DNA of 64,000 nt from Streptomyces alfalfae. GTDB taxonomy: Bacteria > Actinomycetota > Actinomycetes > Streptomycetales > Streptomycetaceae. Shown here piece by piece: positions 8,339-16,680 of this stretch. How positions within the stretch are numbered: the first letter of the stretch is position 1; every line of letters begins with the position of its first letter. The translations under genes were made by a program, and so were the position numbers. Location: the NCBI RefSeq assembly GCF_004127445.1, contig NZ_QEXM01000048.1, positions 124,001 to 188,000 of the forward strand, in the 5' to 3' direction. The notes beneath the pieces are model-generated. The model made no database searches. It had not been told where the DNA came from and was given only the letters and a program-made list of their open reading frames with translations.

Positions 8339-9676
8339 TCACCGAGCCGGCGCGATCCGTCCCCTCACCTCGCCGAGGGCCACCCGGGTGCCGCCCGCGC
8401 CGGGGGCCCAGGCCGTGAGGGTCACTTCGTCGCCGTCTTCCAGGAACGTGCGCTTGCCGTCGGGGAGTTCCAGCGGGTCGCGGCCGTTCCACGTCATCTC
8501 GATCAGCGAGCCGTACTGGCCGGCGGAGGGGCCGCTGACCGTGCCCGAGCCGTAGAGGTCGCCGGTGCGCAGGGAGGCGCCGTTGACCGTCATGTGGGCC
8601 AGCTGCTGGGCGGCCGTCCAGTAGACGGTGGAGAAGGGGGGTTCGGAGATGACCTGGCCGTTGAGGGTGACGGTCATGCGGAGGTCGTAGCCGCCGGGTT
8701 CGTCGGCGGCGGACTCCGCCGAGTCGTCGAGGTAGGGCAGGAGCTGGTGCGTGCGCTCCGGGGGCGCGACCCGGGCCGAGTCCAGGGCCTCCAGGGGCGT
8801 GATCCAGGCCGACACCGACGTGGCGAAGGACTTGCCGAGGAAGGGGCCGAGGGGGACGTACTCCCAGGCCTGGATGTCGCGCGCCGACCAGTCGTTGAGG
8901 AGGGTGAGGCCGAAGACGTGCTCACGGAAGTCGGCCAGGGGGACGGGCGTTCCCTGCGTCGAGGGCGTGCCGACCACGAAACCGACCTCGGCCTCGATGT
9001 CGAGGCGGACGGAGGGGCCGAAGACGGGAGCGGCGTCGGCGGGCGCCTTGCGCTGGCCCATCGGGCGCACCACCTCGGTCCCGGAGACCACGACGGTGCC
9101 GGAGCGGCCGTGGTAACCGATGGGCAGGTGCTTCCAGTTGGGGGTCAGCGGGGTCGGCGAGTCCGGGCGGAAGATCTGGCCCAGGTGGGTCGCGTGGTGC
9201 TCGGACGCGTAGAAGTCGACGTAGTCCGCCACCTCGAACGGCAGGTGCAGGGTCACTTCGGAGAGGGGGTGCAGCAGAGGCCGCACGGTGTCGCGGTGGG
9301 ACGGGACGGTCACCCACGCGGTCAGCGCGCGCCGCACGTCGGACCAGGCGATGCGGCCCGCGGCGAGCAGCGGGTTCAGCGTCGGGCGCGCGAGGAGCGA
9401 GACGTAGGGGGAGCCGAGCGCGGCGGCCGCGGCGCCCGCGTCCAGGACGTACGAGCCGAGCCGCACCCCGACCCTGCGCTGGTCGTTCCGCTCCCCGGCC
9501 AGGGAGAACACACCGTAGGGAAGGTTGTGCGGTCCGAAGGGGTCCCCCTCGGGCAGGTCGAAGGGGTCCCCCTCGGGCAGGCCGGACGAGGTGCCCTCCG
9601 GGTGGTCGGCGAAGTCGCCTCGGGAGAGGCCGGAGGAGTTGCCTGCGGCCGGGTCGAGCGGGGTCTGCTCGGACAT
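8339..9676 (-). CDS. fahA: Fumarylacetoacetase
   Basis: Last enzyme of tyrosine/homogentisate breakdown: hydrolyses 4-fumarylacetoacetate to fumarate and acetoacetate. The 445-residue product (ATG at 9676 with GAGG upstream) has the N-terminal FAA_hydrolase_N domain, beginning at HNLPYGVFS, and the catalytic beta-roll domain with YHGRSGTVVVSG, EAEVGFVVG, DWSARDIQAWEYVPLGPFLG and SGTVSGP. An unusual extension of about 35 residues before the first domain contains two copies of an LPEGDPF unit. An in-frame GTG at 9712 would start inside the palindrome listed next. No other homogentisate genes are nearby. The 3' end faces the repeat array after recQ. Confidence 0.93.
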   Translation of the reverse strand: MSEQTPLDPAAGNSSGLSRGDFADHPEGTSSGLPEGDPFDLPEGDPFGPHNLPYGVFSLAGERNDQRRVGVRLGSYVLDAGAAAAALGSPYVSLLARPTLNPLLAAGRIAWSDVRRALTAWVTVPSHRDTVRPLLHPLSEVTLHLPFEVADYVDFYASEHHATHLGQIFRPDSPTPLTPNWKHLPIGYHGRSGTVVVSGTEVVRPMGQRKAPADAAPVFGPSVRLDIEAEVGFVVGTPSTQGTPVPLADFREHVFGLTLLNDWSARDIQAWEYVPLGPFLGKSFATSVSAWITPLEALDSARVAPPERTHQLLPYLDDSAESAADEPGGYDLRMTVTLNGQVISEPPFSTVYWTAAQQLAHMTVNGASLRTGDLYGSGTVSGPSAGQYGSLIEMTWNGRDPLELPDGKRTFLEDGDEVTLTAWAPGAGGTRVALGEVRGRIAPAR

Positions 9677-9709
9677 GCGTACCTGCCTCACTTTCGTTAA
9701 GGGGTGTGC

Positions 9710-9761
9710 CACACGTTACGTGTGAGGCCCCCTCTTGCGGCAGTGTCTAAAGAGTCCGCAA
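9710..9761. promoter_or_regulatory. Candidate operator(s) upstream of fumarylacetoacetase
   Basis: Two palindromes lie 33-85 bases upstream of the fahA ATG. CACACG-TTA-CGTGTG (9710-9724) is perfect. TTGCGG (9735-9740) and CCGCAA (9756-9761) form a wider inverted repeat, within which GTGTC and ATGTCC give a direct-repeat look. This suits substrate-responsive control, but no regulator gene is adjacent. Confidence 0.45.
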
Positions 9762-9995
9762 TGTCCAGAATCGATCTCGTCGGACTTGAATTCCCGGCTT
9801 AACGTCCTGTTCGGGGGACGCGGGCGGCGTGGGCCCGGGGCGGTCGCGTCGTACGCGTGGGGGCCCGTGGCCAGGAGGAGCAGCAGTGCGCCGGTCACGC
9901 CGGACCGGGGCGTGCCGGGGCTGATCGTCGAGTTCGGCGACCATCCGCTGCACCGCCGTGGCGGCAGCCCGGGTTCCGCCCCGCGTCCCCCTCGG

Positions 9996-10492
9996 CCGGC
10001 CTGGTCCCTCCACGCGGTCAGCTACCGAGCCGATCCGTACCGCATCTGCCCCCGCAGGCCCGGCACTTCCTGGTCCGGCGCGTACTCGGGCCGTTCGGCG
10101 CGTGGTGGCTGCGGGAGCGTGATGAGGGCCTGGTCGCGACGCGTGAGGTGGCCCGCGTCGTGCGCTCCCGGGTGCACGAGGGGCAGCCCGTCCTGACGGT
10201 GGAGACGCTGGGCGGCCGGGTGGAGGAGCTGGCCGCCGACCACGTCATCGCCGCCACGGGCCACCGCGTCGACATCGCCGCGCCGGACTTCCTCGGCCAT
10301 GGCCTCCGCGCCCGCCTCGCCACGAGCCGCGGCACCCCGAAGCTGGGCGCCGGTTGCGCGTCGCCCCTGCCCGGCCTGTCCTTCACGGGCATGCCGGGCG
10401 GCTCGTCGTACGGGCCGGCGATGCGGTTCGTGTGCGGCACGGGGGTCGCGTCGCCGCGGACGGCGGGGCACCTGGCGGCGGCGTACGGATGA
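9996..10492 (+). pseudogene. Truncated, frameshifted FAD-dependent oxidoreductase remnant
   Basis: Only the C-terminal third of an NAD(P)/FAD oxidoreductase of the flavin-monooxygenase-like type can be read. One frame gives WSLHAVSYRAD (from about 10002), then the matching sequence continues in another frame from about 10043 as HLPPQARHFLVRRVLGPFG. It goes on through DHVIAATGHRVDIAAPDF and LSFTGMPGGSSYGPAMRFV to a TGA at 10492. The switch implies a 1-base loss (or 2-base gain) near 10035-10043. The N-terminal FAD-binding GxGxxG region is absent upstream, and no ribosome site or start is visible. I read it as a decayed gene. Confidence 0.65.
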
Positions 10493-10626
10493 GGTGCCGG
10501 ACGACCGGTGCACGGAGCACGATCCTCCACGTTCTGATGAACTGCTCGCGGCCCCGCCGCACCCCGCTTCGCACCGGCCTTGTCAAGCCGCTTCCGGTGG
10601 GGCTCAGGATCCGTATTCTCTGGATC

Positions 10627-11442
10627 ATGGCCGCTGCCCTCGCATATGCACTCATCGCCACTGACCTGGACGGGACGCTGCTGCGCGGCGACGACACGGT
10701 CTCGGAACGCTCGCGGCGGGCGTTGGCCGCCGCGAGCGGGGCGGGCGCGCGGCACCTCGTGGTGACGGGGCGGCCCGCGCCCAGAGTGCGGCCCCTCTTC
10801 GACGACCTCGGGTACGACGGCCTCGCCGTCTGCGGCCAGGGCGCGCAGCTCTACGACGCCGGGGGGCACCGCATGGAGTGGTCGGTGACCCTCGACCGCG
10901 GGCTCGCCGAGGTCGCGCTCGGCAAGATCGAGGCGGAGGTCGGGCAGGTCGCCGCGGCCGTGGACCAGGACGGCGTGGACGGCCTCACGCTCATCGAGCC
11001 GGGGTACGAGATGCCGCACCCCACGCTGCCCGCGGTGCGCGTGCCCTGCCGTGACGCGCTCTGGGCGGCGCCCATCAGCAAGGTGCTGCTGCGCCATCCC
11101 CGGCTGGCCGACGACGAGTTGGCGGCGGTGGCACGGGGCGCGGTGGAGTCCCTGGCGACGGTGACGATGTCCGGGCCCGGCACGGTGGAGCTCCAGCCGT
11201 GCGGGGTGACCAAGGCGACCGGCCTCGCGCTGGCCGCCGAGCGGCTCGGCCTCACGGCGGCCGACACCATCGCCTTCGGTGACATGCCCAACGACGTCCC
11301 CATGTTCCTGTGGGCGGCGCACGGCGTGGCCATGGCGAACGCCCACGCGGAACTCAAGGCCGTGGCCGACGAGTTCGCCCCGTCCAACGAGGAGGACGGG
11401 ATCGCCGTGGTCCTCGAACGGCTGCTGGCCGGCGGCCACTGA
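10627..11442 (+). CDS. HAD-superfamily (Cof-type) phosphatase
   Basis: Likely hydrolyses small phosphorylated metabolites in the cytoplasm; substrate unknown. The 271-residue protein has all four HAD motifs: DLDGTLL near residue 12 (nucleophile and general-acid aspartates), VVTGRP, the lysine in GVTKATGLALAAERLGL, and AFGDMPNDVPMF. The inserted cap between motifs II and III is of the Cof/C2 type. The ATG at 10627 is chosen because it precedes the conserved YALIATDLDGT by few residues; the ribosome site is weak, and an upstream GTG near 10600 would add about 9 residues. It stands alone, convergent with the peptidase gene that follows. Confidence 0.85.
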   Translation: MAAALAYALIATDLDGTLLRGDDTVSERSRRALAAASGAGARHLVVTGRPAPRVRPLFDDLGYDGLAVCGQGAQLYDAGGHRMEWSVTLDRGLAEVALGKIEAEVGQVAAAVDQDGVDGLTLIEPGYEMPHPTLPAVRVPCRDALWAAPISKVLLRHPRLADDELAAVARGAVESLATVTMSGPGTVELQPCGVTKATGLALAAERLGLTAADTIAFGDMPNDVPMFLWAAHGVAMANAHAELKAVADEFAPSNEEDGIAVVLERLLAGGH

Positions 11443-11510
11443 GACCGCCGGCCCCACCCCCTGAAACCCCGCCCCCCAAAGAACCTCAAAACACCCCCCC
11501 CCGGCAACCG

Positions 11511-13514
11511 CTACCCCGCCGTACGTCCGATCCGCCGCTCCCACGTCCGGTGGAAGAGGACCTCCGAGCCCTCCCGGCAGATGACCTCGTTCCACGTGTG
11601 GAAGTCGGTCGCGTCGCACCTGATCTCCGAGTGCGTCTCGATCGTCGTGTCCCAGGCCAGTTCGGGCCGGTGCAGGCGGATCGTCCAGTCCGAGCGGGTG
11701 CGGGCGCTGAGGGGGTCGGACTCGTTGATCGTGTACGACTCCAGCGCCTCCTCGGTGAATTCGAGGCCGTCGGGGTACACGCGCGTTCCGCCGTAGCGCG
11801 GGTCGACGGAGAGGCGCCACTCGCCCTTGGCGACATCGCGGACGACCAGGCGTTCGGGGCGCTCCTCGTCGAGCGTGGCGGGGGAGACGACGCCGAGCGG
11901 CTCCGACTGCTCCGGGGCCTCGAAGGTGATCGAGGGGTCCAGCTCGCCGTCGCGCACCGGGAGTTCGAGGGCGCTGCCCGCCGGGTCGAGCGTGAAGCCC
12001 GCCGCCGAGTCGGGCTGCGGCCAGATCCAGGGCCAGTACGCGGAGGAGACCGCCAGGCGGATGCGGTGGCCGGGCGGGAAGGTGTGGCCGATGCCGTTGA
12101 GCTCGAACGTCACGTCCTCGGTGGCGCCGGGCGGCCAGGGCTCGGCGCGGTCCCTGCCGTGGCGGGCGGAGAGGTTCAGCACACCCCGGGTGACCAGCGT
12201 GGACGAGCCGTCGGGCGCGACGTCGCAGAGGCGGGCCACGGCCTGTCCCGTGGGCACGTCCATCCGCAGCCGCAGCGTCACCTTGGGCCGCCCGAGGACC
12301 CGTACCTCGGAAGGGACCTCGAACTCGAAGCACGCCGACTTCGCGTCCTCGTCCCGCTGGTCGGGCGGCAGGTCGGCGTCGTTGCCGAAGGGGAAGAAGC
12401 GGCCCGCGTCCAGGCCCGTCCGCTGGGGCGAGGCGACGATCTGCGGGACGCCCTGGAGCGCGTACGCGGTGGGGGTGACGTTCGGGGAGGGCCAGGCGGG
12501 GTCGCCGGCCCAGCCGCCGGCCAGCTCCGGGTAGACGGTCGCGGGCGGATGTGACGCGCTGATCCACGAGCGGAGCTTCGGCTCGGCCATGACGCCGGTG
12601 TCCTGCCCCTTCAGGTGGTGGTCCCACCAGCGCAGGGTCTCCTGGAGGAAGCCGATCGCCGGGCCGGGCGGCAGGCCGCGGTCCGGGTACTGGTGCGACC
12701 ACGGGCCGATGAGCCCGCGCACCTGGTCGTCCGGGAGGTGTTCGACCAGGCGCAGGACCGTGTCGCGGTAGGGGTCGTGCCAGCCGCCGACCGCGAGGAC
12801 GGCGGCGCCGATGGCGGAGTAGTCCTCGCAGACGCTGCCGTGGCGCCAGTAGTCGTCCCGGGTCTGGTGGTCCAGCCAGGTGTGGATGAAGGGGTCCACG
12901 GCTTCGAGCCGCGTCAGCCACATGTCGCGCCAGGCGTCGCCCACGTAGTACGGGTCCGGCGGGCGCGAGACGAAGGCGAGCATCGTTGCCGCCCACGCGT
13001 GCATGTCGACCGCGAGGACGGAACCTCCCATGTAGTGCACGTCGTTGTCATAGCGGTCGTCCGCGGAGCAGACCGTGACGATCGCCTTGAGCGGTTCGGG
13101 GGCGAGGGCCGCGATCTGGAGGGAGTTGAAGCCGCCCCAGGAGATGCCGAACATGCCGACCTTGCCCGTCGACCACTCCTGCGCGGCCAGCCAGTTCACC
13201 ACCTCGACGCCGTCGGCGAGTTCCTGCGCGGAGTACTCGTCGGTGGGCAGGCCCTCGCTGTTGCCGTGGCCGCGGACGTCGACGCGCACGGAGGCGTAGC
13301 CGTGGCCCGCGTACCAGGGGTGGCGCTGCCAGTCGCGGGGCGCCGTCCAGTCGGTGAGCCGGTAGGGGAGGTATTCGAGGAGCACGGAGACGGGCTCGTC
13401 GGTGACCGGGCGCCACACGCGCGCGTAGAGCGTGGTCCCGTCCGCCAGGGGTACGCGGATGTCCTCGTGCGTCGTCTCGTAGGGGAACGCGGTGCGGATG
13501 TTCAGGTGCGTCAT
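11511..13514 (-). CDS. CocE/NonD-family hydrolase, X-Pro dipeptidyl-peptidase type
   Basis: Serine alpha/beta-hydrolase of 667 residues. The N-terminal catalytic domain carries the nucleophile elbow GISWGGFNS (about 120-128), a helical cap follows, and a C-terminal jelly-roll domain typical of X-Pro dipeptidyl-peptidase and cocaine esterase (VTLRLRMDVPTGQAVARLCD) ends the protein. The ATG at 13514 has GAGG 8 bases upstream. It starts 66 bases after the stop of the POT peptide transporter on the same strand, so the pair probably takes up small peptides and cleaves them, perhaps Xaa-Pro peptides. No signal peptide is seen, so it should act in the cytoplasm. An ester substrate remains possible. 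Confidence 0.85.
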   Translation of the reverse strand: MTHLNIRTAFPYETTHEDIRVPLADGTTLYARVWRPVTDEPVSVLLEYLPYRLTDWTAPRDWQRHPWYAGHGYASVRVDVRGHGNSEGLPTDEYSAQELADGVEVVNWLAAQEWSTGKVGMFGISWGGFNSLQIAALAPEPLKAIVTVCSADDRYDNDVHYMGGSVLAVDMHAWAATMLAFVSRPPDPYYVGDAWRDMWLTRLEAVDPFIHTWLDHQTRDDYWRHGSVCEDYSAIGAAVLAVGGWHDPYRDTVLRLVEHLPDDQVRGLIGPWSHQYPDRGLPPGPAIGFLQETLRWWDHHLKGQDTGVMAEPKLRSWISASHPPATVYPELAGGWAGDPAWPSPNVTPTAYALQGVPQIVASPQRTGLDAGRFFPFGNDADLPPDQRDEDAKSACFEFEVPSEVRVLGRPKVTLRLRMDVPTGQAVARLCDVAPDGSSTLVTRGVLNLSARHGRDRAEPWPPGATEDVTFELNGIGHTFPPGHRIRLAVSSAYWPWIWPQPDSAAGFTLDPAGSALELPVRDGELDPSITFEAPEQSEPLGVVSPATLDEERPERLVVRDVAKGEWRLSVDPRYGGTRVYPDGLEFTEEALESYTINESDPLSARTRSDWTIRLHRPELAWDTTIETHSEIRCDATDFHTWNEVICREGSEVLFHRTWERRIGRTAG

Positions 13515-13580
13515 GGGAGGTACCTCGTGAACGGGGTGGGGGGAGCGCCCTCGAAGGACACGGTGGTGGGGGGAGCGGCC

Positions 13581-15095
13581 TCAGTGGACGGGGTGCATCG
13601 TGCGGCGCAGCCACGGGGCGAGCGCGATCACGGCGACGCCCGCGACCACGGCGACGCCGCCGTTGACGCCGAAGTAGGCGGGGTGGGAGACCTCTCCGTA
13701 CACCTTCACGACCTGGGCCTGGATGCCGTTGGCGAGGGCGAGGGAGAGGAACCACAGGGCCATCGTCTGGCCGGCGAAGGCCTTCGGGGCGAGCTTCGTG
13801 GTCGCGGACATGCCCGACGTCTCCAGGAGCACGTCACCGAGCCCGAGCAGCAGGTACGAGCCGACGATCCACCAGGCGGCCATCTCGTACGAGTCGCCGC
13901 CGTGCCCCGTGGTCGGCAGCACCATCAGCAGGAACGACAGACCGCCGAGGACCACCCCGAAAGCGATCTTGTTCGAGGCGTGCGGCTGGCGCGTGCCCAT
14001 CCGCGCCCAGACGGCGGCGACCACCGGGGCGAGCGCCACCTCGAAGGCCCCGAGCGCGGAGGCGTACCAGCTCGCGGGGAAGTGGTACCCGAGGATCTCG
14101 GTGCGCGCGTTCTCCGACGCGAGCAGCATCATCGTCGAGTACGCCTGGAACAGGATGAAGTTGAAGACGACCGACGCGAGGAAGAGCACGACGTAGGGGC
14201 GCAGCCGGCGCCGCTCCTCGGCGGTGACGCGCGGGCTGCGGAACATGACCGCGAAGTAGACCACCGGGGCGATCACCGAGACGAGGGTGAGCAGGTCGAC
14301 GAAGCGGTCCATGGTCAGCCATCCGGTGGCGGCGAGGAGCCCGGCGAGGGCGGCGGCGACGATGAGTCCGGCGACGATCAGGAGGACGGCGCGCCGCATC
14401 GCGGCCGGTTCGAGGGCGTACTCCGCGGAGGCCTCGCGCCCGGCGAGGTGGCGCCGGCCGAGCACGTACTGGACCAGGCCGAGCGTCATGCCGACCGCCG
14501 CCGCGGAGAAGCCCCAGTGCCAGCCCCTGTGGTCGCCGAGCCAGCCGGTGATCAGGGGGCCCGCGAAGGCGCCGACGTTGATCGCCATGTAGTAGAGCGC
14601 GAAGCCGGCGTCGCGCCGCTCGTCCTCGGTGCGGTAGAGCTTGCCGACCATCGAGGCCACGTTCGGTTTCAGCAGCCCGGTGCCCGCGCTGATCAGGCCG
14701 AGGCCCGCCCAGGTCATGCCCGCGGCCGGCACGGCCATCGCGTAGTGGCCGCAGGCGATGAGGACGCCGCCCCACAGCACCGCGCGGTAGGAGCCGAGGA
14801 TGCGGTCGGCGAGCCAGCCGCCCGCCACGGAGACGAGGTAGACGAGCGTGCCGTACGCCGCCGAGACCGACGCGGCGGTGGCGGGATCCATGCCCATGCC
14901 GTCGTGCGCGACGGAGTCGGCGAAGTAGAGCACCAGGATGGCCTGCATGCCGAGGAACGAGAAGCGCTCCCAGACCTCCAGGCCGGAGAGGGTGAGCAGG
15001 CCGCGCGGCTGTCCGAGGAAGGCGCGGTCGTCACCCGGCGGCGGCTCCGCCGACGGCTCTGCGGGCGGGTCGTGCTCGGCCGTGGTACGGGACAA
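13581..15095 (-). CDS. POT/PTR2-family proton-dependent di/tripeptide transporter
   Basis: Membrane symporter importing di- and tripeptides with protons. It has about 12-14 hydrophobic segments and POT motifs: EVWERFSFLGMQAILVLYFA at the start (the ExxERF motif is strong), a GGWLADRILGSYRAV segment, then GTGLLKPNVASMVGKLY and DAGFALYYMAINVGAF. I chose a TTG at 15095 with GGGAG 8 bases upstream, giving MSRTTAEHDPPAEP and 504 residues; in-frame ATG 15170 and GTG 15206 lack ribosome sites. It is first in a two-gene unit with the CocE-type peptidase and is divergent from the polyprenyl synthase. Confidence 0.88.
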   Translation of the reverse strand: MSRTTAEHDPPAEPSAEPPPGDDRAFLGQPRGLLTLSGLEVWERFSFLGMQAILVLYFADSVAHDGMGMDPATAASVSAAYGTLVYLVSVAGGWLADRILGSYRAVLWGGVLIACGHYAMAVPAAGMTWAGLGLISAGTGLLKPNVASMVGKLYRTEDERRDAGFALYYMAINVGAFAGPLITGWLGDHRGWHWGFSAAAVGMTLGLVQYVLGRRHLAGREASAEYALEPAAMRRAVLLIVAGLIVAAALAGLLAATGWLTMDRFVDLLTLVSVIAPVVYFAVMFRSPRVTAEERRRLRPYVVLFLASVVFNFILFQAYSTMMLLASENARTEILGYHFPASWYASALGAFEVALAPVVAAVWARMGTRQPHASNKIAFGVVLGGLSFLLMVLPTTGHGGDSYEMAAWWIVGSYLLLGLGDVLLETSGMSATTKLAPKAFAGQTMALWFLSLALANGIQAQVVKVYGEVSHPAYFGVNGGVAVVAGVAVIALAPWLRRTMHPVH

Positions 15096-15408
15096 AGCGG
15101 ATGCTCCCGATCGTTGCACACCTACTGGTGCGGGTTGGTCCTGTCGGTCGTTTGGGCTGATCAGCAACATACCGGTGCCGATCCGGGGCCGCCCGGCCCG
15201 GTTCACCGGAAGGGGGAGAGGCCGTGGGCACGGCCCTGAGCAGGGTGGTCACGGACGACGAGCGGGCAGGTGCTCGCCGTGATCGAAACGCGACCGGATA
15301 CGCTGACTTGAGTGATGGCAGCGACACATCGACAAACCGTGTCATCGACCGAGATTTAATGATCGACCGAGTTCGCCATGTGATCGTCAGCAGACAGGAG
15401 AACCTCTC
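15096..15408. other. Divergent intergenic region with direct repeats
   Basis: This 313-base gap separates the POT transporter (leftward) from the polyprenyl synthase (rightward). ATCGACCGAG occurs twice in direct orientation (15344-15353 and 15362-15371, 18 bases apart), flanking the AT-rich ATTTAATG, with a short GACAC/GTGTC inverted repeat just before. These are plausible control sites for the synthase promoter. I see no gene here. Confidence 0.4.
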
Positions 15409-16419
15409 GTGACCGTCGTCGGGCCTTTCGGGCTGAGCGTGCGGGACCAGGCTCTCGAAGCCGATGTCCAGGCAGGGTTGGCGGCTGTCGAGGAGGGCCT
15501 CCTAGAGGCCACCAAGAGCGAGGTCCCCTTCATCACCGAGGCGGCCCAGCATCTGGTGCGCGCCGGGGGCAAACGTTTCCGGCCACTGCTCGTGATGCTC
15601 GCCTCCCAGTTCGGCGACCCCTACGCGCCGGGCGTGGTGCCCTCCGCCGTGGTCGTGGAGCTGACGCACCTCGCGACGCTCTACCACGACGACGTGATGG
15701 ACGAGGCGGACGTGCGCCGCGGCGTCGACAGCGCCAACCAGCGCTGGAACAACTCGGTGGCCGTCCTGACCGGCGACTTCCTCTTCGCCCGCGCCTCGTA
15801 CATCCTGGCCGACCTCGGCCCGGACGCCGTCCGCATCCAGGCGGAGGCGTTCGAGCGGCTCGTGACCGGCCAGATCCTGGAGACGGCGGGCCCGGCCGAG
15901 GGCCGCGACCCGGTCGACCACTACCTCGACGTGCTCGGCGGCAAGACCGGTTCGCTGGTCGCCGTGGCCTGCCGGTTCGGCGCGATGATGTCCGGCGCCG
16001 ACGAGACCGTCGTGGACGTCCTGACGCAGTACGGCGAGCGGCTCGGCGTGGCCTTCCAGCTCGCCGACGACGTGCTCGACATCGCCTCCGACTCCCACGA
16101 GTCCGGCAAGACGCCGGGCACGGACCTGCGCGAGGGCATCCCGACGCTGCCGGTCCTGCGGCTGCGCGAGCGCGTCGAGCGGCTCGGCCTGCCCGAGGAC
16201 GTCGCCCTGAGCGAGCTGCTCGACTCCGACCTCACAGACGACGCCCGTCACGCCGAGGCGCTCACCAGGCTGCGCGCGCACCCCGCACTGGAGCAGGCCC
16301 GCAGGGACACCGTCCGGTACGCGGAGGAGGCGCGGGCCGCGCTGGCTCCGCTCCCCGCCTGCGACGCGAAGACCTCCCTGGTGGAGCTCTGCGACCTGGT
16401 GGTGCACCGGGCGGGCTGA
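15409..16419 (+). CDS. Polyprenyl diphosphate synthase (trans type)
   Basis: Condenses isopentenyl diphosphate onto an allylic primer to make the long side chain of menaquinone. The 336-residue protein has the first Asp-rich motif LYHDDVMDEADVRRG (DDxxD at about 94-98), GGKRFRPLLV before it, and the second Asp-rich motif FQLADDVLDIASD. The position before the first DDxxD holds small or neutral residues, as in long-chain synthases. The GTG start is 8 bases after CAGGAG. It lies 10 kb from nuoN, in keeping with a quinone role, but forms no operon with either neighbour. Chain length cannot be read from sequence alone. Confidence 0.9.
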   Translation: MTVVGPFGLSVRDQALEADVQAGLAAVEEGLLEATKSEVPFITEAAQHLVRAGGKRFRPLLVMLASQFGDPYAPGVVPSAVVVELTHLATLYHDDVMDEADVRRGVDSANQRWNNSVAVLTGDFLFARASYILADLGPDAVRIQAEAFERLVTGQILETAGPAEGRDPVDHYLDVLGGKTGSLVAVACRFGAMMSGADETVVDVLTQYGERLGVAFQLADDVLDIASDSHESGKTPGTDLREGIPTLPVLRLRERVERLGLPEDVALSELLDSDLTDDARHAEALTRLRAHPALEQARRDTVRYAEEARAALAPLPACDAKTSLVELCDLVVHRAG

Positions 16420-16680
16420 GCCCCGCCCCGAGATCTACTGGCGAGCGGCGGCGTCACCCCCTACGGGTCGGGGGAGGCGCCGCCGCTCCGTGTCATCCCA
16501 GAGCAGTACGTGGAGTTGCGCCCGGGGTCTGACGCTTCTGTTCGGCCGATTTGGTCGGATGGACAACGACAAGGACCACCACTCCTGACCAATTCGGGTG
16601 AGAATGGCGGCGCGGGGTGGACGAAGGCACGTACGCACGTACAGGGAAGGCCGCCGCCGATCACGGAGGTAGGGCACACA

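Noticed and set aside
8065..8418. Small Pro/Arg-rich protein across the repeat array
   Set aside because: It only translates the repeats and C-rich DNA; the repeat period is not a multiple of three and no ribosome site or conserved residues are seen.
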